DNA of 64,000 nt from Aliiroseovarius sp. F47248L (GCF_023016085.1 NZ_JALKBF010000001.1:620001-684000), one strand, 5' to 3'. Counted from the stretch's first letter, positions 9,462 through 18,728 are shown. A program made the numbers and translations. Notes: a model not told the origin generated them from the sequence alone.

Positions 9462-9917
9462 TCAGGTGATCTCTTCCAGCCGGTCCTTCGACATTTCGCC
9501 CGGCACGATGGTCATTGGCACCGGCAGAGTGGCAGAAGCGCGCATCAGATTGCTGATGATCGGACCCGGTCCGTTTTTCTCGGCGCCCGCGCCCAGAACC
9601 AGCACACCGATATCGGGATTTTCGCTGATCTGGGCCATGATTTCCGGAACGGCCTCGCCTTCACGGATTACCAGTTCTGGATCTACACCCTGACGGTCGC
9701 GCATCCATTTGGCATAGACCTCAAAATGCACAGTGATCCTCTCTCGCGCTTCTTCACGCATGATGTTGCCAACACCAATCCAGTGATTGAATTCGTCTGG
9801 CGCGATGATGGACAGAACCTGTACCCCGGCACCCGTTTTGGCAGCCCGCATGGCTGCGAAACGCATGGCGTTCAGGCACTCGCGGCTATCATCAAGGATC
9901 ACAAGGAACTTGCGCAT
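9462..9917 (-). CDS. Universal stress protein family
   Basis: A 151-residue single-domain UspA-type protein. The N-terminus MRKFLVILDDS matches the first strand with the conserved Asp, and a nucleotide-loop-like segment (LVLGAGAEKNGPGPIISN) sits near residue 112, where ATP-binding members have G-2x-G-9x-G-S/T. The spacing suggests possible ATP binding. Cytoplasmic; exact role unknown. It stands alone between the nfu operon and the AbrB-like gene. Confidence 0.85.
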   Translation of the reverse strand: MRKFLVILDDSRECLNAMRFAAMRAAKTGAGVQVLSIIAPDEFNHWIGVGNIMREEARERITVHFEVYAKWMRDRQGVDPELVIREGEAVPEIMAQISENPDIGVLVLGAGAEKNGPGPIISNLMRASATLPVPMTIVPGEMSKDRLEEIT

Positions 9918-9975
9918 GTTGGTCCTCCCAAAACGGGGCCAGTCTGCATCAGGGGCCGGGTGCTGTCCACGGTTT

Positions 9976-11010
9976 TCAACGCACTGTACGCCGCGTGATG
10001 CGGGTGGCGTAGGTGGTGATTAGGATCGCCAGCAATACCAACCTACCGACATGCGCCGCTGCGACGAAACTTGGATCCGCTCCCATGGCCACGCCTACAA
10101 TTATCATGGTTTCAAGCCCGCCAGGCGCAAACCCGATTAACATATCCAGCATGGGCAACCCTGACAAAATGGCCGTCGGCACAGCGACCACGGCAGCCAA
10201 AGAGGCCGTAAGAAGGACCACCACCGCAGCAGCAGCCATGTTGTGCCTCAGATCGCGCCAGGTGACACCCGAAAACCGTGTGCCGATCAGACAGCCCATC
10301 ATCACTAAAACTACCTGGCTGACCCAAGGTGGCAGGTTGCCATCGACTACCCCTGTCAGGTGAAACCCAGCCGCTGCGATCATTGCCGCCAACAGGACGG
10401 GGGCGGGCAGGCGAAACTTGATCAAGACTGGTGTCAAGGCCAGCGCCACCAATAGCTCTGCCCCGATCATCAACCAAGGCGCGCTGGCGCGGCCTACGGG
10501 CAGACCGGGCCCAAGCTCGATCCCGGACAGGCGGGCCGCGATGGGGACAAAAAGGCTTAACGCCAGAACCCGGAACGAGGCAAGAATGGCCGGACGAGCG
10601 ACCGGAATACCAAGACTATCGGACAGAGAGACAACAAGGCTTAGATGGCCCGGTGCAGCGGACAGGAAGGCTTCATCACCATCAAACCCCATGCCGCGGC
10701 TCAGCACCCAACGCCCGGCATAAGGTGTCGCGACGGTCAGCGCAGCCAGCATGGTGAAGGCGATGGGCCAGCGGATCACTGCTTCGATGCTGGTGGGGGT
10801 AACCATCGAACCGACGGTGATACCGACCAACATAAAAATCACGTTGCGCAGCGGTGGTGCAATGTCGGTGTCCATGCCGCGCAGGCTGGCAAATGCGACC
10901 ACAAGCGCCGGGCCAAGCAAGAATCCCATGGGCAGATTGACCGCCCATCCCGCCGCGGCCCCAAGCGATCCGACGCAAAGTGTCAGGATCGTTCTTCTTG
11001 GTTCAGGCAT
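9976..11010 (-). CDS. AbrB-type membrane protein (AbrB duplication family)
   Basis: A 344-residue integral membrane protein of the Gneg_AbrB_dup family (TIGR03082 repeat), sometimes listed as an ammonia monooxygenase-like or AbrB regulator, though it looks like a transporter. Two related halves are seen, each with about four or five hydrophobic helices; GGLETMIIVGVAMGADPSFVAAAHVGR near the C-terminus is typical. I set the start at MPEPRRTI, which overlaps the aminotransferase stop by 8 bases; the open frame further upstream is a shadow of that gene. Function not established. Confidence 0.8.
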   Translation of the reverse strand: MPEPRRTILTLCVGSLGAAAGWAVNLPMGFLLGPALVVAFASLRGMDTDIAPPLRNVIFMLVGITVGSMVTPTSIEAVIRWPIAFTMLAALTVATPYAGRWVLSRGMGFDGDEAFLSAAPGHLSLVVSLSDSLGIPVARPAILASFRVLALSLFVPIAARLSGIELGPGLPVGRASAPWLMIGAELLVALALTPVLIKFRLPAPVLLAAMIAAAGFHLTGVVDGNLPPWVSQVVLVMMGCLIGTRFSGVTWRDLRHNMAAAAVVVLLTASLAAVVAVPTAILSGLPMLDMLIGFAPGGLETMIIVGVAMGADPSFVAAAHVGRLVLLAILITTYATRITRRTVR

Positions 11011-11866
11011 CGGAATGTGCCCAATCCCAATAAAGCTCGCGGACACGGCGCGTTGTCGGACCGGAATTATACGTTGTGCCGTCAAATTCACTGACCGGCG
11101 TGACTTTCATCAGGTTGCCCGACAGAAAGATCTCGTCCGCCTTGTGAAAATCATCAAACGTCAGCACAGTTTCATGCACCTTGATCCCGTCGGCCTGCAT
11201 ATTGGCGATATGGCGGGCGCGGGTGATCCCGGCCAGAAAGCAACCGTTGGGAATGGGGGTGAACACCTCGCCGTCTCGGACCATGAACACATTGGCGGAC
11301 GACGTCTCGGCAACATTGCCAAGCGCATCGGCAACCAGCGCGTTTCCAAAGCCTTTCGCGCGCGCTTCGGCCAACATCCGTGCGTTGTTCGGGTAGAGGC
11401 ACCCTGCCTTTGCGTTCACCACGGCATCTTCCATGACGGGGCGGCGAAAGCGGGTGGTGGTCAAGGTGGTCGAAGCGGTTTCTGGGGCCATCGGAATTTC
11501 TTCCAGAGAGATGGCAAAGCCCGTAGCGCCCTTTTTCGGCACAATACCCAGATCACCACCCTCCAGCGCCCAATACATCGGACGAATGTAAACGGCGGAG
11601 TCATTCGGATAGGCGGCAAGACCCTCTTTTATGATGTCGACCATATCGGCTGTGCTGACCGTCGGTGTGATCATCAACGCTTCAGCAGAACGGTTGACGC
11701 GCGCGCAGTGGGGTTCAAGATCGGGGTGAATGCCTTCGAAATGGCGCGCTCCGTCAAACACAGTTGTGCCAAGCCACGACCCGTGATCGGCGGCATTCAT
11801 TACGGGAATATCACCCTTGTGCCATGTGCCGTTGAAATAGGTGCGGATGTTTGTACCGGTTGCCAT
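11003..11866 (-). CDS. ilvE: Branched-chain amino acid aminotransferase (class IV)
   Basis: A 287-residue PLP-dependent fold type IV aminotransferase, the last step of Leu/Ile/Val synthesis and first of their breakdown. Visible: FDGARHFEGIHPDLEPHCAR at the N-terminal half, the PLP-lysine region VVNAKAGCLYPNNAR, and the phosphate-binding ETSSANVF block. The start is fixed by a near-perfect AAGGAGG site. The AbrB-like gene overlaps its 3' end. Some class IV relatives are D-amino acid or omega aminotransferases, so ilvE is likely rather than certain. Confidence 0.78.
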   Translation of the reverse strand: MATGTNIRTYFNGTWHKGDIPVMNAADHGSWLGTTVFDGARHFEGIHPDLEPHCARVNRSAEALMITPTVSTADMVDIIKEGLAAYPNDSAVYIRPMYWALEGGDLGIVPKKGATGFAISLEEIPMAPETASTTLTTTRFRRPVMEDAVVNAKAGCLYPNNARMLAEARAKGFGNALVADALGNVAETSSANVFMVRDGEVFTPIPNGCFLAGITRARHIANMQADGIKVHETVLTFDDFHKADEIFLSGNLMKVTPVSEFDGTTYNSGPTTRRVRELYWDWAHSDA

Positions 11867-11950
11867 CGAAGCCTCCTTGAAACTGGGGGCGAGATTATCA
11901 GGCAAAGGTCAGGTGTCCAGACCCATTGAGAATGCACGAAACAGGATTGA

Positions 11951-11986
11951 ACGCCCCCGGCGACTGGGGATCGCTGCCGGGGGCGT
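11951..11986 (-). terminator. Strong GC hairpin after the DUF1489 gene
   Basis: An 11-base perfect inverted repeat (ACGCCCCCGGC at 11951-11961 and its complement at 11976-11986) with a 14-base loop lies between the DUF1489 stop and the ilvE start. It probably ends the DUF1489 transcript; no long T-run follows. Confidence 0.5.
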
Positions 11987-12126
11987 GCGCATGCGAAAAA
12001 TTGGGACGGGCACGCGCAATGTGCGACCTGGTTTGCTCGGGCGGGCAGCCAGTCAAACCGGGAATCTTACACAGGTTAGACTATGACCCAGAATAGAAAC
12101 TGTTTTGTGACAAGCGTCGCCACTAT

Positions 12127-12564
12127 TTACCGTATGCCGATATTGGCCAGTGCGGCGGCCAGGTCGTTGGGAAGGGGGGTGTCACCGCTATCGGTTCGGG
12201 TTGTCGTTAAATCGCGCGGTGCATCAGCGGTTGGAAGATAGCGCCAGCCCTGAAAAGCACGGCGCGGTTGACTTTCGGTGCGGATCACCTGCGGATCAAG
12301 CACGATACCGCAGCGGCGTATTCCGTCGTCACCAATTACTTCTTCCAGTCGAACGATGCGTTGGCGGGCAAGAACAAGCCCTTTGAAAACCCAATATAAA
12401 GACCCACCTGCCAGCAGCTCGTCCTCGCGTTTGGGCCACATGCGTGTGACATGGCGGGGATTTGGCTGATCGTCTTTAGCCATGCGGGCGGCCTGCCATG
12501 TCTCAAGGTCTTCGACCCGCTCGGCACCGACGCAGAGCTTTACAAGATTTATGGTGTGGTCCAA
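12127..12564 (-). CDS. DUF1489 family protein
   Basis: A 145-residue cytoplasmic protein of the DUF1489 family, nearly confined to Alphaproteobacteria and of unknown function. Recognised from the N-terminal INLVKLCVGAERVEDL, the central RMWPKREDELL and GSLYWVFKGLVLARQ, and the C-terminal RAFQGWRYL. It is divergent from nrdJ with about 125 bases between starts, so they may share a regulatory region. Confidence 0.8.
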   Translation of the reverse strand: MDHTINLVKLCVGAERVEDLETWQAARMAKDDQPNPRHVTRMWPKREDELLAGGSLYWVFKGLVLARQRIVRLEEVIGDDGIRRCGIVLDPQVIRTESQPRRAFQGWRYLPTADAPRDLTTTRTDSGDTPLPNDLAAALANIGIR

Positions 12565-12689
12565 GGCAGCACCCCAGATGTTGTGGTTAGCGTGCCACTT
12601 TACGCCGAATCTCGTCCTTTGGCAATTGACCTTGCCCGGCCTGATCGCCTAGTTTGAAAGACCTTCCAACCCGCATAGGAATCGCCTGC

Positions 12690-14945
12690 ATGAGCCGTTT
12701 TGCTGCCCCCATCGCCGAACAAATCTGGGATATGAAATACCGGCTGAAGCACGCCGATGGGACAGCCCAGGACAAGACGGTCGAAGACACATGGCGCCGC
12801 ATCGCGCGCAGTCTGTCAGACGCCGAGCCCGCGCAGGAAGATGCGTTCTATGGCGCACTGGAAGATTTCAAGTATCTGCCCGCGGGCCGCATCACGGCGG
12901 GCGCAGGGACAGGCCGCGCGGTGACGCTGTTCAACTGCTTTGTCATGGGCACGATCCCCGACAGCATGGGCGGCATTTTCGATATGCTGAAAGAGGCCGC
13001 GCTGACCATGCAGCAGGGCGGCGGGATCGGCTATGACTTCTCGACCATCCGCCCGCGTGGCGCGGATGTGAAGGGCGTGGCGGCTGATGCCTCTGGCCCG
13101 CTCAGCTTCATGGATGTGTGGGACGCGATGTGCCGCACGATCATGTCGGCAGGCAGCCGTCGTGGCGCGATGATGGCGACCATGCGCTGCGATCATCCCG
13201 ACATTGAAGATTTCATCACCGCGAAATCAGACGCTGCACGGCTTCGCATGTTTAACATGTCGGTGCTTGTGACTGACGATTTCATGCAAGCGGTGAAGGA
13301 CGACGCAAGCTGGGATCTGAAGTTCGACGATACCGTCTATCACACCGTCGCGGCGCGCGATCTTTGGAACAAGATCATGAAGGCGACCTATGATTACGCC
13401 GAACCGGGCGTGATCTTCATCGACCGCATCAACCAGATGAACAACCTGGCCTATTGCGAGACAATAGCCGCGACAAACCCCTGCGGTGAACAACCCCTGC
13501 CGCCCTATGGCGCTTGTCTTCTGGGCTCTATCAACCTTGCCCGACTGGTCGCGGATCCGTTCGAGGAAGCAGCCCATCTGGATGGCGACGCGCTGACCGA
13601 ACTGGTCGCCACCGCCGTGCGCATGATGGACAATGTGGTGGACGCCAGCCGCTTCCCGCTGGAAGCGCAACGGCAGGAAGCGCAAGCCAAGCGCCGCATC
13701 GGCCTTGGCGTGACGGGGTTGGCCGACGCGCTTTTGATGATGGGGCTGCGCTATGGCTCGGACGAAGCTGCTGCGCAGACCGAAGCGTGGATGAAGCAGA
13801 TTGCGCGTGCGTCCTATCTGGCGTCCGTGGAATTGGCCAAGGAAAAAGGCCCGTTCCCGCTGTTTGATGCCGAGAAATATCTGACCTCCGGCTCTCTGAC
13901 CCATATGGACGAGGACGTGCGCGAGGCCATCCGCGAACACGGCATTCGCAACGCGCTGCTGACCTCGATCGCGCCCACCGGCACGATCAGCTTGTACGCA
14001 GGCAACGTGTCGTCGGGGATCGAGCCCGTCTTTGCCTATGCATATACCCGCAAGGTGCTGCAAAAAGACGGCACGCGGACGGAAGAAGAGGTCGTGGACT
14101 ACGCCGTCCAGATGTGGCGCGACAAGTTTGGCGACAAGGAACTTCCGGACTACTTCGTGAACGCCCAGATGCTTGCACCGCTAGAACATGTGAAGATGCA
14201 GGCCGCCGCCCAGAAATGGATCGACAGCTCGATTTCCAAGACGATCAACTGCCCGGAAGATATCAGCTTTGATGATTTCAAGGACGTTTACATGCAGGCC
14301 TGGGATAGCGGCTGCAAAGGCTGCACAACCTATCGCCCCAACGACGTGACGGGGTCGGTCCTGTCCGTGTCCGAGGTCAGCGAGAAGGCACCCGAGGCCG
14401 ACACCGGCGCCGATGTCGTCTATATCTCCGAGCCGCTCGACCGTCCGCAATCGCTGGAAGGCCACACCTACAAGGTCAAATGGCCCGACAGCGAACACGC
14501 GATCTATATCACCATCAACGACCTGATCCTGAACGGCCATCGCCGCCCGTTCGAAGTGTTTATCAACTCGAAGAACATGGAGCATTTCGCCTGGACTGTG
14601 GCACTGACCCGCATGATCTCGGCTGTGTTCCGGCGTGGGGGGGATGTGAGTTTTGTCGTCGAAGAACTAAAAGCCGTCTTCGACCCGCGCGGCGGCGCTT
14701 GGATGGAAGGAAAATACATTCCGTCTATCCTTGCAGCCATCGGCGGAGTGATCGAACGCCACATGGTCGCCACCGGATTTCTAGAGGGCGAAGGCATGGG
14801 CCTGAAAACCGACCCGCAAGCCGAGGTTATCAACCTCGGCAACGCTCCTCGCGGCCCCGCCTGCCCAAGCTGCGGGCAGTATGACATGCGGATGATCGAA
14901 GGCTGCATGACCTGTGCGTCTTGCGGGCATTCCAAATGCGGATGA
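12690..14945 (+). CDS. nrdJ: Adenosylcobalamin-dependent ribonucleotide reductase (class II)
   Basis: A 751-residue class II RNR that makes deoxyribonucleotides with a B12-derived radical, oxygen-independently. Seen: the first active-site cysteine in LFNCFVMG, the GGGIGYDFSTIRPRG loop, the catalytic NPCGEQ (N-x-C-x-E), the PTGTISLYAG loop, and a C-terminal pair of CxxC motifs (CPSCGQYD, CASCGHSKCG) that re-reduce the active site. The start was set at MSRFAAP, preceded by AGGA; the frame upstream is not family-like. No cobalamin riboswitch is evident upstream. Followed by a clear terminator. Confidence 0.93.
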   Translation: MSRFAAPIAEQIWDMKYRLKHADGTAQDKTVEDTWRRIARSLSDAEPAQEDAFYGALEDFKYLPAGRITAGAGTGRAVTLFNCFVMGTIPDSMGGIFDMLKEAALTMQQGGGIGYDFSTIRPRGADVKGVAADASGPLSFMDVWDAMCRTIMSAGSRRGAMMATMRCDHPDIEDFITAKSDAARLRMFNMSVLVTDDFMQAVKDDASWDLKFDDTVYHTVAARDLWNKIMKATYDYAEPGVIFIDRINQMNNLAYCETIAATNPCGEQPLPPYGACLLGSINLARLVADPFEEAAHLDGDALTELVATAVRMMDNVVDASRFPLEAQRQEAQAKRRIGLGVTGLADALLMMGLRYGSDEAAAQTEAWMKQIARASYLASVELAKEKGPFPLFDAEKYLTSGSLTHMDEDVREAIREHGIRNALLTSIAPTGTISLYAGNVSSGIEPVFAYAYTRKVLQKDGTRTEEEVVDYAVQMWRDKFGDKELPDYFVNAQMLAPLEHVKMQAAAQKWIDSSISKTINCPEDISFDDFKDVYMQAWDSGCKGCTTYRPNDVTGSVLSVSEVSEKAPEADTGADVVYISEPLDRPQSLEGHTYKVKWPDSEHAIYITINDLILNGHRRPFEVFINSKNMEHFAWTVALTRMISAVFRRGGDVSFVVEELKAVFDPRGGAWMEGKYIPSILAAIGGVIERHMVATGFLEGEGMGLKTDPQAEVINLGNAPRGPACPSCGQYDMRMIEGCMTCASCGHSKCG

Positions 14946-15035
14946 TCTGTCGGACGACATGTTGTTGTTGTTGTTTAGCATAGCATAACATGGCCATTGA
15001 GGGGTGTTTTTTGACCTCTTGGCACAGATCAAATG

Positions 15036-15066
15036 ACCACCGATAGCTTGGCTGTCGGTGGTTTTC
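15036..15066 (+). terminator. Rho-independent terminator after nrdJ
   Basis: ACCACCGATAGC pairs with GCTGTCGGTGGT across a 3-base loop (12 pairs, one G-U), followed at once by a TTTTC tract. Orientation fits nrdJ. It also marks the last core feature before the island. Confidence 0.85.
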
Positions 15067-15187
15067 ATTTGTTTTCAATGCATTGCTGGATTTGGACGCA
15101 TGGCCTGCCTGTGACCTGACCGAAGCGAGCGGTCGCCGTGCCGTGGTCTTGATCTAAGCCGGAGATGGTCCTTAAAAGTTCCCCCAG

Positions 15188-15262
15188 GGTTCCGGAACCT
15201 TTCATCAGTAATTGCTCCAGCGCCAATGCGCCGAGGGCGGTCACGCAAGCTGCGCCTTGCGT
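15188..15262 (+). promoter_or_regulatory. Palindromes upstream of the AAA ATPase operon
   Basis: Two perfect dyads lie in the leader of the three-gene operon: GGTTCCGGAACC (15188-15199) and ACGCAAG-6-CTTGCGT (15243-15262), the second directly before the ribosome site (AAAGGA) of the ATPase. Either could be an operator or, for the second, an RNA hairpin affecting translation. The rest of 14946-15279 holds only the nrdJ terminator; I see no gene in it. Confidence 0.4.
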
Positions 15263-15279
15263 CCAGAAAGGACTCCGCG

Positions 15280-16380
15280 ATGACCCGCGCCACGACGACG
15301 ATCCCGTTTCATGACCTCACGTTCATCGATGACATCGCCAAGCTGCGCGATGTCGAGGCACGATGGAAAAACTTCCTCAAACGCATCCGACAGAACGCGC
15401 AGGAGGCTGACCTCGCGGCCGGGAAGATCACCGAAGAGGATGCCCTGTCCTCCTGCTATCTGGTCAACGATGCAGACCTGCGCCGCATCAAACGCCGCGC
15501 CATGCGGCTGCTCGAACGTGTGCATTCCGCGACGGGCATGTATCACCTGAGCGAGGAGAGCCGCGCTCGGTTGACGCCATTGCGTGGCGGACTGCCGGTC
15601 ACCCGTGTCACCTCCGAACACGAAGCCGATGAAATCGCCGCGGCCTTGCATACCGAGATGCCGTGGATGGCTCCCGCCACCGAGGCAGTCTGGCACGGCC
15701 TGCGCGCCTCGGCGCGTGACGCGTTGCCGGGCGTGCGGTTCAATCCGCTCGTCCTGAACGGCTCCCCCGGCATCGGCAAGAGCTATTGGGCGCGACGCTT
15801 GGCGCATCATCTTGCGGTGCCCAGGACGATGATCGACGCCACGGGTGAGCCTGCGACCTTTTCACTGGTCGGCTTGCAGAAAGGCTGGGGGAGTGCAGGC
15901 CCCGGCAAGCTCCTGCAAACCGTCCTGAGCGCGCGTCACGCGGGCCCCTTGGTCATTGTGGATGAGATCGAGAAGGCAGGTGAAATGCAGTCGAACAAGG
16001 GCGTGCGACATACGCTCACCGACGCGCTTCTGCCGCTACTGGAACGCATGACAGCGGCCCAGTGGGAATGCCCGTTCTTCCAGATCAAGTGCGATATGTC
16101 CTGGGTCAATTGGGTTCTGACGGCAAACAGCCGGACGGGCCTGCCTGAGCCCCTGCAGAGCCGCTGCGTGGTACTGGACCTGCCGGACCTGACGCCGGAC
16201 CAGCTACGGCAGTTCGCGATCACCGAAAGCGCCCGCCGCGGCCTTCCTGATCCGGCGCTGGCCGCCCTGGTCGACGTCTTCGACTGCGGCGCGATTTCCA
16301 ATGCTCGTCTAAGCCTGCGGACCGTGAGCCGGATGCTCGACCGCGCCGAGGCGCTGGCCAAGCAGCCCATGTTGCATTGA
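15280..16380 (+). CDS. AAA family ATPase (Lon/ClpX-like fold), island gene
   Basis: A 366-residue AAA ATPase. The first 130 residues are helical, charged and unassigned; the ATPase core has Walker A GSPGIGKS near residue 161, Walker B LVIVDEIEK near 225, a sensor-1 Asn in WVLTANSRTG, and the likely arginine finger in LPEPLQSRC. No protease or DNA-binding domain is recognised, so it should act on a partner. The start at MTRATTT has AAAGGA upstream. It opens a tight operon with a metallophosphoesterase 10 bases later and an unknown protein. Role unknown; mobile or defence use is an inference from setting. Confidence 0.8.
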   Translation: MTRATTTIPFHDLTFIDDIAKLRDVEARWKNFLKRIRQNAQEADLAAGKITEEDALSSCYLVNDADLRRIKRRAMRLLERVHSATGMYHLSEESRARLTPLRGGLPVTRVTSEHEADEIAAALHTEMPWMAPATEAVWHGLRASARDALPGVRFNPLVLNGSPGIGKSYWARRLAHHLAVPRTMIDATGEPATFSLVGLQKGWGSAGPGKLLQTVLSARHAGPLVIVDEIEKAGEMQSNKGVRHTLTDALLPLLERMTAAQWECPFFQIKCDMSWVNWVLTANSRTGLPEPLQSRCVVLDLPDLTPDQLRQFAITESARRGLPDPALAALVDVFDCGAISNARLSLRTVSRMLDRAEALAKQPMLH

Positions 16381-16390
16381 GGAGCCCGCC

Positions 16391-17293
16391 ATGACCCCCC
16401 TGACCATCCCCTTCCAGCACGGCACGTTGGCGATCCTCTCGGATTTGCACCTGGACAGTTATCAACGCTACGCGCTGGACCCGATCAGTCTTTTGAGCTT
16501 TGAAGAAACCCTGTGGAACGCTGACGCATTGATCCTCGCCGGAGACCTGACGAACGGGCCCCCGCAGAACTGGGCGCGCGTGTTCCAACACCTGTCTGAG
16601 TACATTCCACCGGATCACATCTACGCGCTGCCGGGTAATCACGATTACTATAACGGCAGCCTTGATGGCGACGCTTGGTTGGCAGAGGAGGCCCGCAAGG
16701 CCGGGGCCCATTTCATTCAAAAGCAGGTCCTGCTGCATGGCGACACGCGGCTTGTCTGCTGCACGCTGTGGACGGACTTCAACCTGACCCAAAACCAGCC
16801 CGCAGCCATGCAGACTGCACAACGCGCCCTGCGGGACTATGATCTGATCGCGGTGCCAGACGACCCGGACAAAAGGTTCTGGGAAGGAGCGTCTAAGCCG
16901 CCACCCCGACGCATCCGGCCCATCGACACGCTGAACATTCACCTTGATCATCGCGCATGGCTCGAGAGCACGCTGGCCAGCCCGCATCCCTGTGGACCAG
17001 AGGGCAACACCGTGGTCGTCACGCATCACGGCCCGCACCCGGCTGTCGCGGGTCCGGTCGATGACCTGACGCCGAGTTTCCAGTCCGACCTTGGGGCGCT
17101 CATCAAACGCCATACCCCCGACGCCTGGTTCTTCGGCCATTCCCACCGCCGCCTGCGCGCCCAGGTCCACGGCTGCGACATCCGCAACGTGTCCGTGGGC
17201 TATGCCGGCGAAATGATCGACGAGCCCCTGACCTATCTGCGCGAGGCCTGTTTGTGGGATAGCCTGCCCGTGAAGAAGAGGACCAAACGATGA
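16391..17293 (+). CDS. Calcineurin-like metallophosphoesterase, island gene
   Basis: A 300-residue metallophosphoesterase with all five metal-site blocks: SDLHLD (D18, H20), AGDLTNG (D52), GNHDYYNG (N83, H84), THHGPH and GHSHRR. The set is intact, so catalysis is expected, either as a nuclease, a nucleotide phosphatase or a diphosphohydrolase. No signal peptide, hence cytoplasmic. GGAG precedes the start. Its end overlaps the next gene by four bases (ATGA). Coupling to an AAA ATPase with intact catalytic sites recalls motor/nuclease pairs, but no substrate can be read from the sequence. Confidence 0.85.
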   Translation: MTPLTIPFQHGTLAILSDLHLDSYQRYALDPISLLSFEETLWNADALILAGDLTNGPPQNWARVFQHLSEYIPPDHIYALPGNHDYYNGSLDGDAWLAEEARKAGAHFIQKQVLLHGDTRLVCCTLWTDFNLTQNQPAAMQTAQRALRDYDLIAVPDDPDKRFWEGASKPPPRRIRPIDTLNIHLDHRAWLESTLASPHPCGPEGNTVVVTHHGPHPAVAGPVDDLTPSFQSDLGALIKRHTPDAWFFGHSHRRLRAQVHGCDIRNVSVGYAGEMIDEPLTYLREACLWDSLPVKKRTKR

Positions 17294-18135
17294 CAAACGA
17301 CACAACCACCCGCGCACAAAGCCGTCCAAAGCTCATCGTGCTCGACCTTCGGTCGATCGGTACCGCCGAGAGCCTGAGCGAGTTGTCTCCACAGGAATGT
17401 GTAGACAAGCTCTGGACCGCGGCGATCGAGACGGGGTTGCCGATTGTCGTGATTACAGGCGGCGGCGATATCATGCCTCACGACATGGAGGATGTGTATC
17501 CACCCCATGTCACCTCCGTCGAAGATCCGGAGTCTGCGCTCGACTGCCTGTCCGCGCTCAGACGCGTCGGACCTCGTTTGGCTGACTTAAGTCGAACAGC
17601 GCAGGATGTGCTTTGGATCTCCGACAGTAACGGCCCGCCAAAGGTTCTCAAGGACGCGCGCTATTGCCCGATGCAGGACGCGATCCCAACGCTGCGCAAA
17701 CTGTCCGACCGGTGCCGCCACGCGGCCCTGAACGGTGCCCCTACCGCGGCAGAGATGGCGCATACGATACTGCTGCCCCTTGATCTGGACCTCGGCTCAT
17801 TGGGCGACCCGCACCTGATCTCTTCCCACGGCCGGTTGGTTTTTGATGCTGTCCTGCTGGTTGAAGGGCAGGTCGAGGTGGCGGGGTTCAAGGTCAAAGC
17901 CCTCGAAAAACTGACCGCGGGCTTTGCGCCAACGCTCTACAGCTCGGACGACGCATTCTTCGACGGCGCCGAAGAGCTACGCATCACCCTAAAACGGTTG
18001 CACGATTGTGGCGCGCGGTGCGTAATCGGTGTTTCCAAAGGGCGGGAAGACCGAGAGACGCATCACCCGTTCGAAGACTATGTGCGGAACGCAGGACTCA
18101 CATGGCATCGGACAACCTGGACGGAGCTGGTGTAA
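17290..18135 (+). CDS. Unknown protein, third gene of the AAA/phosphoesterase operon
   Basis: A 281-residue soluble protein that I do not recognise. It begins with a strand-loop pattern (PKLIVLDLRSIG) and has a second strand and glycine turn (GLPIVVITGGGDIMPHD), suggesting an alpha/beta Rossmann-like N-terminal half; Cys pairs are absent and there are no membrane helices. The C-terminal third again alternates strand and helix (CGARCVIGVSKGRED). Starts within the phosphoesterase stop (ATGA), so expression is coupled. A HAD-like fold was considered, but the DxD motif is missing. Confidence 0.6.
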   Translation: MTNDTTTRAQSRPKLIVLDLRSIGTAESLSELSPQECVDKLWTAAIETGLPIVVITGGGDIMPHDMEDVYPPHVTSVEDPESALDCLSALRRVGPRLADLSRTAQDVLWISDSNGPPKVLKDARYCPMQDAIPTLRKLSDRCRHAALNGAPTAAEMAHTILLPLDLDLGSLGDPHLISSHGRLVFDAVLLVEGQVEVAGFKVKALEKLTAGFAPTLYSSDDAFFDGAEELRITLKRLHDCGARCVIGVSKGREDRETHHPFEDYVRNAGLTWHRTTWTELV

Positions 18136-18165
18136 CGCGGCGAGCTGCACCACCCATGTGGGCTA

Positions 18166-18293
18166 TTACCCGCGCACCGTGATTTGATGCACCGCATCGC
18201 GCTTGAACTCGTCGCTGTAATTGCTTGTCCCCATGGTCGCCTCCTCGGCTCAAAGTTAGGGGGCAAAGCGTCTACAAATCTAGGGGCACCTCA
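18166..18293 (-). mobile_element. IS3-family left end with first 22 codons of orfA (remnant)
   Basis: On the minus strand an IS left end starts at TGAGGTGCCCC (18293), carries a GAGGAGG ribosome site, and then ATG at 18234 opening an orfA reading MGTSNYSDEFKRDAV, a typical IS3-family first helix. It stops abruptly at codon 22 (about 18166), so the rest has been deleted. A decayed copy of the same left end lies at 28222-28306. Confidence 0.75.
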
Positions 18294-18518
18294 GAACCCG
18301 GATGCCCACTGCAGTCGACGCCACGGACGGCTGAGCTGTCAAAACTATCGGTCGGCTATTATCGACGATGCACAGCGCACACGACCGAAGTGACACATCT
18401 AATCCAACATAATATTCCATTTTCTGTCTCCCTTATTCACAGCTATGCTGTGATCCTATCGGGAGCTCGACCTAAGTGCAGGGTCAGCCCAATTACGTAT
18501 GCAATCCACCCTTATTGC

Positions 18519-18651
18519 TTGGGAGCACGTCGAGCCCTTGAGCAATTTGATGGTTACGCGCCCGAAGGGCATGTCCAAAACGAAACCAAGCAATTTGAAA
18601 TCCAGACCTGCAAACTGCTATTTTGATGAGGGAGTTTCGGGGGGCAGGTCA
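18519..18651 (+). mobile_element. IS3-family right end with orfB C-terminus (remnant)
   Basis: The reading frame ARRALEQFDGYAPEG to a stop at 18626 matches the C-terminal tail of IS3-family OrfB proteins. It is followed by an IS terminus ending TTTCGGGGGGCAGGTCA at 18651. The same terminus recurs at 27045-27067, and its complement opens at 25632 and 31677. Between 18294 and 18518 I see nothing recognisable. Confidence 0.65.
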
Positions 18652-18728
18652 GAAGGCATATCTTCCCACGTTTGGGTGGTCAGTGTAACAGCGAAATCAG
18701 ATCAGATTGACAATAAAGAAGTAATCTC

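Noticed and set aside
12565..12689. Cobalamin riboswitch before nrdJ
   Set aside because: The gene is B12-dependent, but the leader is only about 125 bases and I see no B12-box-like core or long fold in it.
12654..12689. Longer start for nrdJ
   Set aside because: The extra 12 codons have no family-like sequence and ATG at 12690 has AGGA at correct distance.
17290..18135. HAD-superfamily phosphatase
   Set aside because: The first strand LIVLDLRS suggested it, but the second Asp of DxD is missing and no later HAD motif is found.
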